A stretch of DNA of 64,000 nucleotides from the NCBI RefSeq assembly GCF_902459645.1, contig NZ_CABPSK010000001.1, positions 496,001 to 560,000 of the forward strand, given 5' to 3'. The DNA comes from Pandoraea pneumonica (GTDB lineage Bacteria; Pseudomonadota; Gammaproteobacteria; Burkholderiales; Burkholderiaceae). Of the stretch, positions 26,741 to 35,975 are shown one piece after another. Below the pieces are notes generated by a model. That model made no database searches and was not told the origin of the DNA. It saw only the letters and a list, made by a program, of their open reading frames with translations. The position numbers were made by a program, and so were the translations under genes. How positions within the stretch are numbered: the first letter of the stretch is position 1; every line of letters starts with the position of its first letter.

Positions 26741-28216
26741 TTACGAGACCTTCTTGATCGGCGGCAGGTATTTCCCCAGCGTCTTTGGATCGCGTGCTTG
26801 CGGTTGGGGGAGATAAATGCGGTAGTTCAAGCGAAAGAGACCGCTGGGCGGCGACGGCAGCCAGTTGCTTTCCTTTCCTGCGGGCGCCGTGTGTTGAATA
26901 TAAATATCGAGCGATCCATCGTCGTTTTTCTTTAACCCGGGCGTTCGATCCCCGATGGAAAACCGATTGATCGGGTTCTTGACGAGTTGGAAGTTCGACC
27001 CATACATCGTGATCGACCAGAAGCCATTGTCGGCAACGGGCGGCAGCTCATCCTTGTTGAAATGCAGTACGTAGCGATTCTTGCCGTCGAGCAATTGCGC
27101 GTCGCCTGATTCGTAGGTGCTGAAGTACTCGGCTTCTTCACGGTCGTGAACAAAGAGCCCCTCCAGTGCACCGGCAGCGCGATCAAAGTAATCGACGCCG
27201 TAACTTCCGGGGCGAAGATTGTTCCAGCGCGTTGGGTACGGCGTGCCTCTGAATTTCACCTTCCATTTCATGATCTTGGGGCCATCGACGGCGGCACGGG
27301 CGAGTCCGGCTTTCATTGGCGCGCTTAACTGATCGACTTGAAGCGGCTGACCGACTTCGATGCCACCACGGTGCAGCAGGACGACAGCCGCGGCGTCTTC
27401 CTTCGCGGGCGGGTTCTCGATCAGGAGATCGGCCAACGTCTGATAAAACGCCAGATTTCCCGAATACACGGTGCGCGTCTTCGGCGTGGGCACATCGGCC
27501 ATGCCGTGCTTAGATGGGTCGCCCCAGTTTTTCAACGAGGTTAGCGAGAACTGCTCTTGAAGCGCGTTGACCTTTTTGAGGTCGCTGGCATCCCCGGGGA
27601 GCACGCCGATGCGAATCGCGAACATGATTTCGTTCGTTGGCATGCGATGCTCGACCACCCCCGCCGGAAGGGTTCCCTTCCAATCCGGGCCGACGAATGC
27701 GTGATTGCCGCCCTTACCGCCGGTGGCCCGTGTGCCGATGTAGAACGTGTTGTTCGTATAGGCGTCCGCCACTTCGACCGACCAATATCGATCGCTGATG
27801 TCGGGTGCAGTGAGAATAACGGGGCCGTCTCGCAGGTCCAGTAGCGACCCGCTGTACACGGTGTCGTTGTTGGGCGTGTAGGGCATGACGTCGTCGGCGG
27901 TGGCGAGCGTCTTCATATGCCCAATCTGATTGAGGGGGGCAGCGGGTGCCACCTTCTTAGCCTTTTCTAGCGCCGCAGGATTCAGCCGCAGTGCCCGCTC
28001 GCGCTCATAAATGGTGAGAGGCAGGCCAAATACATAATTCTGAATGCCGACCGAATAGGCCCATGCCTCTTCGGATTGCGCGTCCGTTTTGCGAATATCG
28101 GCGTCGCTAGCAGAGGTAGTGGCGCGCTTCTGTTCGCCGAAGGCAGGCGTGCCTACGCTGGCGTAGCCCAAGACCAATGCGCAGCAAACAAGAGACAATC
28201 TCGTCCGGTTCTTCAT
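26741..28216 (-). CDS. DUF1254/DUF1214 protein, secreted
   Basis: 491 aa with a signal peptide (MKNRTRLSLVCCALVLGYA, cleavage near PAFGEQ). The DUF1254 domain comes first (YSVGIQNYVFGLPLTIYERE, MPYTPNNDTVYSGSLLDLRDGPVIL) and DUF1214 second (GFWSITMYGSNFQLVKNPINRFSIGDRTP seen in pieces, then LNYRIYLP). These two-domain proteins are widespread, periplasmic or lipoprotein-like, and of unknown function. It stands alone between two strong hairpins. Confidence 0.9.
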   Translation of the reverse strand: MKNRTRLSLVCCALVLGYASVGTPAFGEQKRATTSASDADIRKTDAQSEEAWAYSVGIQNYVFGLPLTIYERERALRLNPAALEKAKKVAPAAPLNQIGHMKTLATADDVMPYTPNNDTVYSGSLLDLRDGPVILTAPDISDRYWSVEVADAYTNNTFYIGTRATGGKGGNHAFVGPDWKGTLPAGVVEHRMPTNEIMFAIRIGVLPGDASDLKKVNALQEQFSLTSLKNWGDPSKHGMADVPTPKTRTVYSGNLAFYQTLADLLIENPPAKEDAAAVVLLHRGGIEVGQPLQVDQLSAPMKAGLARAAVDGPKIMKWKVKFRGTPYPTRWNNLRPGSYGVDYFDRAAGALEGLFVHDREEAEYFSTYESGDAQLLDGKNRYVLHFNKDELPPVADNGFWSITMYGSNFQLVKNPINRFSIGDRTPGLKKNDDGSLDIYIQHTAPAGKESNWLPSPPSGLFRLNYRIYLPQPQARDPKTLGKYLPPIKKVS

Positions 28217-28529
28217 CTCTAGATCCCTCGAAGAGGTAATGCAGCCAGTTCACCCTGCGGCACGGTGCATCGACGTCTTGCCGCGCATCGATTCGATGTC
28301 GGATCGGTCTAGTTTTGTATAGAACCCGGTGTTCCACCATTGAGGTTTCGGGCAAACCAGGTTGCCCGGAAGGGCAATCTGGTTTGCCCGTTCATCCCGG
28401 CGGGTGAGGGGGCAGGTTAAATACCGGGGAGGTGTTTCGCCCCATGATACGATTTGCCCAAATCAAAGAAAGTGGGGGCCTGCAACGGGCGCCCCTATTC
28501 AAATCGCGGGTTCGGGGGAGTTCGCAAGA
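28217..28529. other. Divergent intergenic region with a long hairpin
   Basis: 313 bases without a gene, between the DUF1254 gene (minus) and the TPR gene (plus). The main content is the 42-bp hairpin listed separately at 28349-28390; promoters for both flanking genes must also lie here. Confidence 0.6.
28349..28390. repeat. Long hairpin with GGAA loop
   Basis: Arms of 19 nt (28349-28367 and 28372-28390) pair with 18 Watson-Crick pairs and one G-T wobble (28361 with 28378) around a GGAA tetraloop. There is no T-run on either side. It sits about 130 bp upstream of both divergent starts. Confidence 0.65.
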
Positions 28530-29027
28530 ATGTTCGATTGGTTAAAGAAGAAAAAGAATAATTCGTCGGATTCGACGAGTGTGTCGACGGCCTTAGCTAA
28601 GCGCCAACAAGCAGAAATCAACGCGCTATATGAAGAAGGGAATTCGCTGATCGCACGCGCAGAGCTGATGCCCGCATTCGAGCGATTCTCCCAGGCGCTG
28701 GCTCTAGTCCCACAGCCCAGAGAAGAGTGCGATATGACCGTGCGCATTCTTGCGGGGTTGGGCGACGTCTATTTCTACTCCAAGAGTTTCCAGCAATGCC
28801 TCGAGGTAATGAGTGATGCCATGCATTGCGTGGGCGGCATCGGCAATCCATTTCTGCACTTACGCCTCGGGCAATGCCAGTTCGAGCTCGGAAATTTGGA
28901 TCGCGCGGCCGACGAGCTGGCGCGCGCCTATATGGGCGCAGGAAAAGAAATTTTCGCTGACGACGATCCGAAGTACTTCGATTTTCTGAAGACACGATTG
29001 CACCCACCGGCAGACGGGAATTGGTGA
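28530..29027 (+). CDS. Small TPR-like protein upstream of hscC
   Basis: 165 aa, started at MFDWLKKKK (28530), preceded by GGGGGAG. After a basic N-terminus there are about three TPR-like helical pairs: INALYEEGNSLIARAELMPAFERFSQALALVP, then ILAGLGDVYFYSKSFQQCLEVMSDAM, and LRLGQCQFELGNLDRAADELARAYM (each seen in shorter pieces). It is probably a cytoplasmic adaptor. The Hsp70 gene begins 61 bp later on the same strand, so the two are likely co-expressed and the TPR may present clients or bind the Hsp70. Confidence 0.75.
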   Translation: MFDWLKKKKNNSSDSTSVSTALAKRQQAEINALYEEGNSLIARAELMPAFERFSQALALVPQPREECDMTVRILAGLGDVYFYSKSFQQCLEVMSDAMHCVGGIGNPFLHLRLGQCQFELGNLDRAADELARAYMGAGKEIFADDDPKYFDFLKTRLHPPADGNW

Positions 29028-29088
29028 GCAGACATCGCCCAAATGGCATACTCACGGCAGTCCGCAGTCCAAAGCATCTAAAAATAGA

Positions 29089-30846
29089 ATGGATCAAGAA
29101 GCTCGCAGCATCATCGGGGTAGATTTAGGTACGACGAACAGTCTCGTGGCCATCTGGCGTAACGGTCGCGCAGAGCTCATTCCCAATGCGTTGGGCAGTG
29201 TGCTTACGCCGTCGTGCGTGAGCGTGCTTGCCGACGACAGCATCATCGTCGGCGCCGCAGCCCGCGACCGTCTGGAGTCGCATCCCAAGGCCACGGCCGC
29301 CGTGTTCAAGCGCTACATGGGCACGCCGCGCACGACGCAGCTTGGCTCGCGGACGTTTCGGCCGGAGGAACTCTCGGCATTCGTGCTCAAGTCGCTCAAG
29401 GCCGATGCCGAAGCGCATCTCGGCCACCCCGTAACGGACGCCGTGATCACGGTGCCTGCCTACTTCAGCGACGCCCAGCGCAAGGCGACCCGCGCCGCGG
29501 CAGAACTCGCCGGTTTGAACGTGGCGGGCCTGCTCAATGAGCCGACCGCCGCAGCGCTTGCCTACGGCCTGCACGACAAAGACGAAACCAGTTTCCTTGT
29601 GTTCGACCTCGGCGGCGGCACGTTCGACGTGTCGGTGCTGGAGTTGTTCGAGGGGATCATGGAAGTCCGAGCGACGGCGGGCGACAATCTGCTCGGTGGC
29701 GAAGACTTCGTCGATGCGCTGCTGTTCGCCTTTGGCAATGCCAGCGGTCTGATCGAGAGTCTCAAGGCGACCGAACCGGCCAAGTACGAGAAGTCGCTCG
29801 AAATGTGGCCCGAAACGCTGATCGCAGAATTGCGGCCGCAGGCGGAGCGTGTCAAGCGCGCGCTCACGGACAACGCAAGTGCCGCGATGCAATGCGAGTG
29901 GCAGGGCCGTGTGTATCAGTGGACCGTCACGCAAGAGGCCTTCGCCGAACATTGCGAATACCTGTTGGAGCGATTGCGAGGGCCGGTGGAGATGGCATTG
30001 CGCGATGCGCGTATCCGACCGTCGGCGTTGGACGCCGTCGTGCTGGCGGGTGGCGCCACGCGAATGCCGATGGTGCGCCGACTGGTCAGCCTAATGTTCG
30101 GCAGGTTCCCGAACGTCGACCTTGATCCGGACACCGTCGTTGCGCTGGGCGCTGCGGTGCAGGGCGGCCTCAAGGCGCGCGATGCGGCGTTGTCCGAGCG
30201 GGTCATGACGGACGTCGCACCTTACTCGATGGGGATCGAAACCGCCCTTGAGGTGACGCCGGGCCAGTTTTCCTCCGGGCATTACAGCCCGCTGATCGAG
30301 CGCAACACGACAGTACCGGCGAGCTATGCGAAAACGCTGGTGCCGTTGCATGACGATCAACGCGAAATCGAACTGCGGGTGTATCAGGGCGAAGCGCGGC
30401 ACGTCGCGCACAACATTTTGCTCGGCAAACTTCGTATCGACTTACCCAAGGGTTCAACGCGGGAGAGTGGGAAGGTCGAGGTGCGTTTTACGTACGACGT
30501 GAATGGCATTCTCGAGGTTGAAGCCAAGCTGCTTGCCACGGGGAAGATGCACAGTTTGGTCATCGAAGAGAACCCTGGCGTCATGACGCCCGAGGAGATT
30601 CGCGAGCGCCTTGAGGCGCTGTCGCGCATCAAGGTGCATCCGCGCGATCAGACCGAGAATCAGGCGCTGATCTCGCGAGGGGAGCGCCTTTACCTCCAGG
30701 CCCGCGGCGATCTGCGCAATGCCATCGACACTGCGCTCACACAGTTCCAGTCCACGCTAGAGGCGCAGGACGAATCGCGCATTCGCGAGATGCGGCCGCA
30801 GATCGCTGGCTTCTTTGATCGCATCGACCAGGACACCTGGCGATAA
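29089..30846 (+). CDS. hscC: HscC-like specialised Hsp70 chaperone
   Basis: 585 aa, shorter than DnaK (about 640), as in HscC. ATPase signatures are intact: GVDLGTTNS at residues 10-18, VFDLGGGTFDVSVLEL near 167, and VLAGGATRMPMVRRL near 315. The substrate-binding part starts at APYSMGIETALEV, and the C-terminal lid is truncated with no EEVD-type end. HscC of E. coli is a stress-linked Hsp70 with unusual kinetics and its own J partners. Here the next gene encodes a J-like membrane protein, matching the arrangement around E. coli hscC. Confidence 0.88.
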   Translation: MDQEARSIIGVDLGTTNSLVAIWRNGRAELIPNALGSVLTPSCVSVLADDSIIVGAAARDRLESHPKATAAVFKRYMGTPRTTQLGSRTFRPEELSAFVLKSLKADAEAHLGHPVTDAVITVPAYFSDAQRKATRAAAELAGLNVAGLLNEPTAAALAYGLHDKDETSFLVFDLGGGTFDVSVLELFEGIMEVRATAGDNLLGGEDFVDALLFAFGNASGLIESLKATEPAKYEKSLEMWPETLIAELRPQAERVKRALTDNASAAMQCEWQGRVYQWTVTQEAFAEHCEYLLERLRGPVEMALRDARIRPSALDAVVLAGGATRMPMVRRLVSLMFGRFPNVDLDPDTVVALGAAVQGGLKARDAALSERVMTDVAPYSMGIETALEVTPGQFSSGHYSPLIERNTTVPASYAKTLVPLHDDQREIELRVYQGEARHVAHNILLGKLRIDLPKGSTRESGKVEVRFTYDVNGILEVEAKLLATGKMHSLVIEENPGVMTPEEIRERLEALSRIKVHPRDQTENQALISRGERLYLQARGDLRNAIDTALTQFQSTLEAQDESRIREMRPQIAGFFDRIDQDTWR

Positions 30847-30929
30847 CGCTTGTTTTGATGACGTCGCACGCCCGCCTGATGGGCGCGCGCGTCATCCCTC
30901 CGTTCGACGCCCCGACGCTCCTTAACGAC

Positions 30930-32789
30930 ATGAATCGACCAATCACCTTTTCAGAGTGGTGGCAGGTATTGCAGATTGCGCAGACGGACGACGTCAAGCA
31001 GATTCGCCGCGCCTACGCCGCTCTGGTCAAGCAAACGCGTCCCGAAGACGATCCCGAGGCGTTTCAGCGTCTTCGCACGGCCTACGAAGCGGCCATGGCA
31101 TGGGCGAGTGATCGGGCAGACGCACAATCCGCATCCGGAGAATCGGGCTCTGGCGGCTATTCGCCCAGTGCCGAGACCACGGCCACACAACGCGCGGCGG
31201 CAGACACCGTGGGGTCGATCGATCCAGTGGCTTCCGGCGAGAAGCAGGGGAACGACGCTGGGAGCGATATCGGCGAGCAGGCATTCCAAGCGTTTGACAC
31301 GTGGCTGCGCGGCTTGCCAGAGGATGTTTGGCACTACCGAATCTCGTCGATGGGCGATCTGGCGTCGGGCAACGATCTGCGGATCGTTGATTCACTGACG
31401 AAGCTGCGTTTGTCGACGGCATTCGTGCATCTGGAGTTCGCAGATGCGTTCGAATATCACGCACTTCGCTATGCGGCGCACCAGAATGCTGCACCGGCAG
31501 TGCGTTTGGCACTTGCCGAAGTGTATTCGTGGGATAGGGACGTCCGCACTGCGAGCCGGTTTGGCCAAGATTTGGCGCGAGATGCGCTGTGGCTTGCGTC
31601 GGCCGACTTCGAGATGGCGAAGTTCGTGCACGGCCGGCGAGGGTCTCCGGCGACGTCGTTGCTGCTTGAAGGGAAGCGGCCTGCTGCCGCATGGAAGCCT
31701 ATCGCTTCAGACGTGCTATACGACATGCGCAAGGTACTGACCCGCCTGGATGGCGAACTGCGCTTTCTTCGCGACCGGATGTTCGATCCGGTGCTGCTCG
31801 ATGCGTGGCGCGATGCGGTGCTCCGTCCGCGCATCACGCAGGGCAACATCGCGAGCATCGCCGCATTCGCCATTGGCGTGATCACGTTGGGCGGACTGGC
31901 GATTTCCGGTGCCGGGAACAATGCGTTGCTGACGTTTTTTAAAGCCCACGAGATGCTCGGCTTGCTCATGGTGCTCGGGGGCGGCGTGTTGGTTGTCGGT
32001 ACGGTTTGCGGTCTTCTACTCGGCGCGACCTACCGATTCGGTCCGGGGCTGTCGAAATCGATCCGAGATTTCTGTAGCACGTTGGAGGTCACTGTTGGGC
32101 GAAAGCCGCTGGTGGTCTACGGGTGGTATGGGCTGGCGGTGTTGGGATGTGGGGTGTCCATCGTTGGCGGCGGCGGGCAGGTAGCGACGGTCATTGTCGC
32201 GGTGCTGTCGCTAGCCGGTTCTGGCTGGGCGCTGTTAGTGAATCTGCCGTACATCGTGCGGAGTCAGTCGGGCTTGCTTTCGTTCATGTCTTTCCAGACG
32301 ATCTTTGTGACGGGCATGTGGATGGGACTGGTCAATAGGATGAGCTATTGGGACCTGCTCAACTGCGCGACGATCGCATTTGGCACGATCCGGATGCTGC
32401 TGGAGATCCGCGAACGAATGCGCAACATCCATGAGATGGTGCCGCTCTGTGCGCTGGTGGTGTTCTTTGCACTCGGCTATGCGGGCGTGAAGATTTCGCC
32501 GCCGATGGGCGAACATGTGCCGACCTGGCTGCTTGTCGTTACTTGCTTGTGGTTTGTGCTGCTCAATGTTGTGGTGAGTATCTTCTTTGTGGGTTATCTG
32601 ACGCACTGGTTTTTCTGCTTTCCCCTGTGGGCGATTTTGGGGACTATGACAATCGGCATGTTGAATGCGCTTCCTCGCTACGATGCCTCTGTCATCGGTG
32701 TCATGCTGCTCATCGGAATGACGGGAATTTTTGAGTTGTGGCGTCTCTGGATGTTGAGAGAAATGGGCGGCCGCAGGCCTGCCGTCTGA
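30930..32789 (+). CDS. Membrane-anchored J-like protein without HPD
   Basis: 619 aa from ATG 30930 (MNRPITFSEWW); ATG 30858 would add 24 residues that do not look conserved, and neither start has a good ribosome site. Residues about 5-60 resemble a J domain: SEWWQVLQIAQTDDVKQIRRAYAALVKQTRPEDDPEAFQRLRTAYEAA in pieces. The HPD tripeptide is replaced by RPE. A Ser/Ala-rich linker and a soluble region of about 180 residues follow, then about seven hydrophobic helices in the C-terminal half. It lies 83 bp after hscC. Likely role: recruiting the Hsp70 to the inner membrane (inference). Confidence 0.75.
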   Translation: MNRPITFSEWWQVLQIAQTDDVKQIRRAYAALVKQTRPEDDPEAFQRLRTAYEAAMAWASDRADAQSASGESGSGGYSPSAETTATQRAAADTVGSIDPVASGEKQGNDAGSDIGEQAFQAFDTWLRGLPEDVWHYRISSMGDLASGNDLRIVDSLTKLRLSTAFVHLEFADAFEYHALRYAAHQNAAPAVRLALAEVYSWDRDVRTASRFGQDLARDALWLASADFEMAKFVHGRRGSPATSLLLEGKRPAAAWKPIASDVLYDMRKVLTRLDGELRFLRDRMFDPVLLDAWRDAVLRPRITQGNIASIAAFAIGVITLGGLAISGAGNNALLTFFKAHEMLGLLMVLGGGVLVVGTVCGLLLGATYRFGPGLSKSIRDFCSTLEVTVGRKPLVVYGWYGLAVLGCGVSIVGGGGQVATVIVAVLSLAGSGWALLVNLPYIVRSQSGLLSFMSFQTIFVTGMWMGLVNRMSYWDLLNCATIAFGTIRMLLEIRERMRNIHEMVPLCALVVFFALGYAGVKISPPMGEHVPTWLLVVTCLWFVLLNVVVSIFFVGYLTHWFFCFPLWAILGTMTIGMLNALPRYDASVIGVMLLIGMTGIFELWRLWMLREMGGRRPAV

Positions 32790-32840
32790 TAGGGACTTGT
32801 TCACGCGATTTCGAAAGACATCGATGGCGGAGGTATTTCG

Positions 32841-33437
32841 GTGGATTGGAGCCAGGAGGGGATCGATGCTTTGTCTTTGGAAACGTTAACCAAGGCGTTT
32901 CCCGAGTCGCTTCGCTCCGAAGTCGGCGTCGTCTCGAATTTGATGCGAAGTTACAAGATCGGCAGTCATGGATTGGCCGTCATGGTTGGAGGCCAATCTC
33001 TCCAAATTCCGTATCGCGTTTACTACGCCCCGGATGAATCGCTCTTCGCAAATCTGAACGACGTCCAATCCGTCATGTACGCGTGTATGCTGACGCGAAA
33101 TCCTGATGGGTATGTTCGCCAACGCCAGGTGCAACGGCTAGCCGAATCGTCGGCGCCATGGGTGGCACCGTTCGTCGCACAACTCTGCGGCGAGTACGTG
33201 ATAGAAATTCTCAGCGCAGTCGAAGCGAGCATTCCTTCGATGGATCACGCCGTCTACGGCGCGTTCTTCCGTGAGAATCCGCAGTTTTTCCGGGCGACGC
33301 GCGATCGAATGATTAGCTATTGGGACTGTTACTACAGGTCGCGTTACCAACGTGCATCTGATTACGTTGGCTTTCGATTGTTCGACCAGTTCAAGAACTG
33401 GGCGGATAGCGCCGCGCTTGGTACCACCACCCACTGA
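32841..33437 (+). CDS. Conserved protein of unknown function in the hscC unit
   Basis: 198 aa, started at GTG 32841 after GGCGGAGG. No signal or membrane helix. The middle has YVRQRQVQRLAESSAPWVAP followed by FVAQLCGEYVIEIL, a pattern I associate with uncharacterised proteobacterial proteins but cannot name. The C-terminus is rich in aromatic residues (YWDCYYRSRYQ). It is on the same strand 51 bp after the J-like gene and may be a client, immunity-like or regulatory partner of the chaperone. The function is not assigned. Confidence 0.7.
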   Translation: MDWSQEGIDALSLETLTKAFPESLRSEVGVVSNLMRSYKIGSHGLAVMVGGQSLQIPYRVYYAPDESLFANLNDVQSVMYACMLTRNPDGYVRQRQVQRLAESSAPWVAPFVAQLCGEYVIEILSAVEASIPSMDHAVYGAFFRENPQFFRATRDRMISYWDCYYRSRYQRASDYVGFRLFDQFKNWADSAALGTTTH

Positions 33438-33446
33438 GGCGACAAA

Positions 33447-34064
33447 ATGGTTGATTGGTCTGCGATTGTTACAGTCTTTACTGTCTATGCGGCTGCCGTC
33501 GTCATACCCGGGCCGAACTTCGTCGCTATCACTCACAAGTCGGTCACCGGCACGCGCGCCGATGCGCTTGCGCTCGTCGCCGGAATCGTGGCGGTGAATC
33601 TGTTCTGGGCGACTTGTGCCGTCCTTGGTATCGGCGTGGTGTTTGCTATGTTCCCGTGGCTCGCTCTCGGCGTCAGGCTTGCGGGCGCGGCCTATCTGAT
33701 CTGGTTCGGACTGCGGCTCGTAGTGTCGGCACGGGCAACCCCTTTGGCAGCAGGTTACGCACCGAAGGCGCCTTGGCTTCGCGGCGCGTTCCTGCAAGGT
33801 GTCGCGACCAATATCGCGAACCCGAAGTCCATCGCGTTTTATGCGGCGGTGTTTTCCTCAGCGGTGCCCACCCACGTTTCCACGCAGACATTCTTCGCGC
33901 TGCTGGCGACTGTCGGCGCGTCAGCAACTTGCTGGTACGGAGCCGTCGCGCTCGTTTTATCTCACGCAACCATTGCGAAGGCATATCGCCGCGCAAAGGC
34001 GTGGATCGACCTCACCTGTGGCGGGTTGATGATCGCGCTGGGAATCCGGCAGGCATTGCGTTAA
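33447..34064 (+). CDS. LysE/RhtB family amino-acid exporter
   Basis: 205 aa with six hydrophobic helices, the standard LysE-family size. The N-terminal VIPGPNFVAITHKSVTGTRADAL carries the family's conserved P-G-P segment, and GVATNIANPKSIAFYAAVF is the second signature. It exports amino acids or derivatives with proton exchange at the inner membrane. It starts 9 bp after the previous gene, so it may be read with the hscC unit, though a functional link is not obvious. Confidence 0.9.
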   Translation: MVDWSAIVTVFTVYAAAVVIPGPNFVAITHKSVTGTRADALALVAGIVAVNLFWATCAVLGIGVVFAMFPWLALGVRLAGAAYLIWFGLRLVVSARATPLAAGYAPKAPWLRGAFLQGVATNIANPKSIAFYAAVFSSAVPTHVSTQTFFALLATVGASATCWYGAVALVLSHATIAKAYRRAKAWIDLTCGGLMIALGIRQALR

Positions 34065-34212
34065 CAACCCGCCCTGCGGATTTGTTTGAACGTCGCCTTC
34101 GCACCCACACCGCATAAACTCGCCGATCAACGTCCCCCAATTGAGGCATGGATCTTCCTGAATCTCGTGACTAGAATCCGTTCAGGCATTCCACCTTTGG
34201 GGCTCACGTCAT

Positions 34213-34680
34213 ATGAACGCATATCTGCTGCGGGTGTTAGCTGCGCTGGTTTTGTCTGCCGGACTGAGTTTGTCCGGTCAAGCTTGGGCGGGCGCCACTT
34301 ACGGCGTCGATGACGCGGGCATTCTTGCGCAGATGGATCAAGGCTGCACCAGCCCCAACTGCGAAAGAAACACCATCCTGCCTATCACCAACAGCACGGG
34401 CGAAGCGGCTGTGTGCATCCAGCCCAGCACGGAAAGCGCGAGCTATCTGTACACAGGCTCGAACCAACTCATTTTCGCCTACGGGTATCACAATGCTTGC
34501 GCGTTCCTCACCTTCGTCTGGGTGAAGCACCAAGGGCAATGGCATATGGCTGGTATGGCACAGCCGCGTCAGAATGTGGCCGTCGGCATCACACTCGACA
34601 CCCCGCAAGGCAACCCGCCCAACGTCATCATGTTTTGCCGCAGCGGTGGGGCACCCCGCGACGATCTGCATTGCCAGTGA
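34213..34680 (+). CDS. Small secreted protein of unknown function
   Basis: 155 aa. A signal peptide (MNAYLLRVLAALVLSAGLSL, cleavage near QAWAGA) leaves a mature protein of about 130 residues. It has six mature Cys (CTSPNC, AVCIQ, NACAF, IMFCRSG, LHCQ), consistent with disulfides in the periplasm. Aromatic beta-rich segments include AFLTFVWVKHQGQWHMAGMA. No known domain was recognised. It lies 33 bp before a YciI-like gene on the same strand. Confidence 0.7.
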   Translation: MNAYLLRVLAALVLSAGLSLSGQAWAGATYGVDDAGILAQMDQGCTSPNCERNTILPITNSTGEAAVCIQPSTESASYLYTGSNQLIFAYGYHNACAFLTFVWVKHQGQWHMAGMAQPRQNVAVGITLDTPQGNPPNVIMFCRSGGAPRDDLHCQ

Positions 34681-34713
34681 GCATGCGTGACGCGTGAACG
34701 TCGGGAGCGAGCG

Positions 34714-35055
34714 ATGAAGAAGTACCTGATTTCCTTTCCAGCGAGTGCCATGAACGTCTCCGCTGAGGACTTGCCAGCCGTAGGCGAGGCCGCACATGAA
34801 GTCATTCGCGAAGCGAAGGCGGCGGGCGTGTACGTGTTCGGTGGGGGCATCAACGGCGAGGTGGCACCGCTCATGGTCGCCGCGGACGGCACGGTTACCA
34901 ACGAAACGTATCCTCAGACGAAAGAGTTCGACGGCGGCTTTTGTGTCTTGGCGCTGCCGTCGCACGAAGCTGCGATCCTGTGGGCTGCCAAGATCGCCAA
35001 AGCTTGCCGATGCTCACAGGAACTGCGCGAGTTCGGGGACGATCCCGAGAGCTGA
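34714..35055 (+). CDS. YciI/DGPF-like small protein
   Basis: 113 aa, started at 34714 after GGGAG. MKKYLISFPASAMN and VFGGGINGEVAPLMVAADG followed by TYPQTKEFDGGFCVLALPSHEAAILWAAKIAKA match the YCII-related (DGPFAETKE) fold: a short ferredoxin-like dimer found near sigma factors and monooxygenases. The diagnostic DGPF...ETKE is only partly kept (QTKEFDGGF). The role is unknown. Confidence 0.75.
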   Translation: MKKYLISFPASAMNVSAEDLPAVGEAAHEVIREAKAAGVYVFGGGINGEVAPLMVAADGTVTNETYPQTKEFDGGFCVLALPSHEAAILWAAKIAKACRCSQELREFGDDPES

Positions 35056-35082
35056 CAGGCAGGTCACACACATCACGTTGAT

Positions 35083-35382
35083 TCAATCTCGCACGCGGTA
35101 GCCTTGTGCCGTCAATCGGCGGCGAAGCCATTCACCGCCACGCTTAGCGCAATAGAAGTTCTTGGCTAGCACCAACGCTAAAGCCCCCATGGGGTAGTCG
35201 ATGGAGACGAGAAGACTAGCGCTCGCGTCGACGGCGACCATCCGCGCGCCTTGCGTCGTCAGCCCCTCCGAATAGGCCCACAGCGTGCCAAAGATTAACG
35301 CCGACAAATTGAAGCCCAGTTCCACCCGTCGCTCTGGCAGTCTCGGGTGAATCATTAAGAGTGAAGACACGTTGCGGTCCAT
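35083..35382 (-). CDS. Small membrane protein (DUF2628-like)
   Basis: 99 aa. A hydrophilic start is followed by FNLSALIFGTLWAYSEGL and SLLVSIDYPMGALALVLAKNFY, two membrane helices, then the basic tail EWLRRRLTAQGYRVRD. The order resembles DUF2628 proteins (inner-membrane, unknown function), but the match is from memory and the protein is short. An internal start at MIHPRLPERR is possible. Confidence 0.55.
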   Translation of the reverse strand: MDRNVSSLLMIHPRLPERRVELGFNLSALIFGTLWAYSEGLTTQGARMVAVDASASLLVSIDYPMGALALVLAKNFYCAKRGGEWLRRRLTAQGYRVRD

Positions 35383-35487
35383 CGATCGTAGTTGCGATAC
35401 GTCAGTTATCGGCCCGATGGTTGTGTTCCTTAGCCGCTCGGCAGAAAATCTCCCATTACCGAATGCGTATTAAACAATCGCCCCCCA

Positions 35488-35931
35488 ATGAAGCTAACCT
35501 TTCGCCCGACAACGCAATCTGACGCGCAAACGTTAGTCGACATTCGTATCGCTGCCATGCGCGAGAGCCTTGAGCGAATTGGGCGTTTCGATCCACAACG
35601 CGCCCGGACACGCTTCTTAGATGCGTTCGAGCCGACGCTATGCCGATTCATTGAAGTTGATGGCGTGTCGGCAGGTTTTATTCTGATTCGTCCGCAAGCA
35701 GACCACTGGCTCTTAGACCACTTCTATCTCCTGCCGGAACACCAAGGCAGGGGTGTCGGCGCGGCAGTGCTGCGCGCGGTGTGCCATGACGCGGATGCCA
35801 ATCGCATGCCCATCCGGCTGGGTGCGTTACGTGGCAGCGATGCAAACCGCTTTTACCAAAGGCACGGGTTCACGCCGACCCACGAAACCGAGTGGGATAT
35901 CCATTACCTTCGTCAACCCGTTCGAGATTAA
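35488..35931 (+). CDS. GNAT-family N-acetyltransferase
   Basis: 147 aa, the usual single-domain size. The acetyl-CoA binding motif A is LPEHQGRGVGAAVLRAV (Q-x-x-G-x-G/A), preceded by the beta strand DHFYLL. Motif B is ANRFYQRHGFTPTHETEW. The substrate is unknown; small amines and antibiotics are common in the family. The start codon is close to the end of a short non-coding gap with no strong ribosome site. Confidence 0.88.
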   Translation: MKLTFRPTTQSDAQTLVDIRIAAMRESLERIGRFDPQRARTRFLDAFEPTLCRFIEVDGVSAGFILIRPQADHWLLDHFYLLPEHQGRGVGAAVLRAVCHDADANRMPIRLGALRGSDANRFYQRHGFTPTHETEWDIHYLRQPVRD

Positions 35932-35975
35932 ACGCTACCAGCGCATTTAACGCGCGAGATGCGACAGGAGGACAT

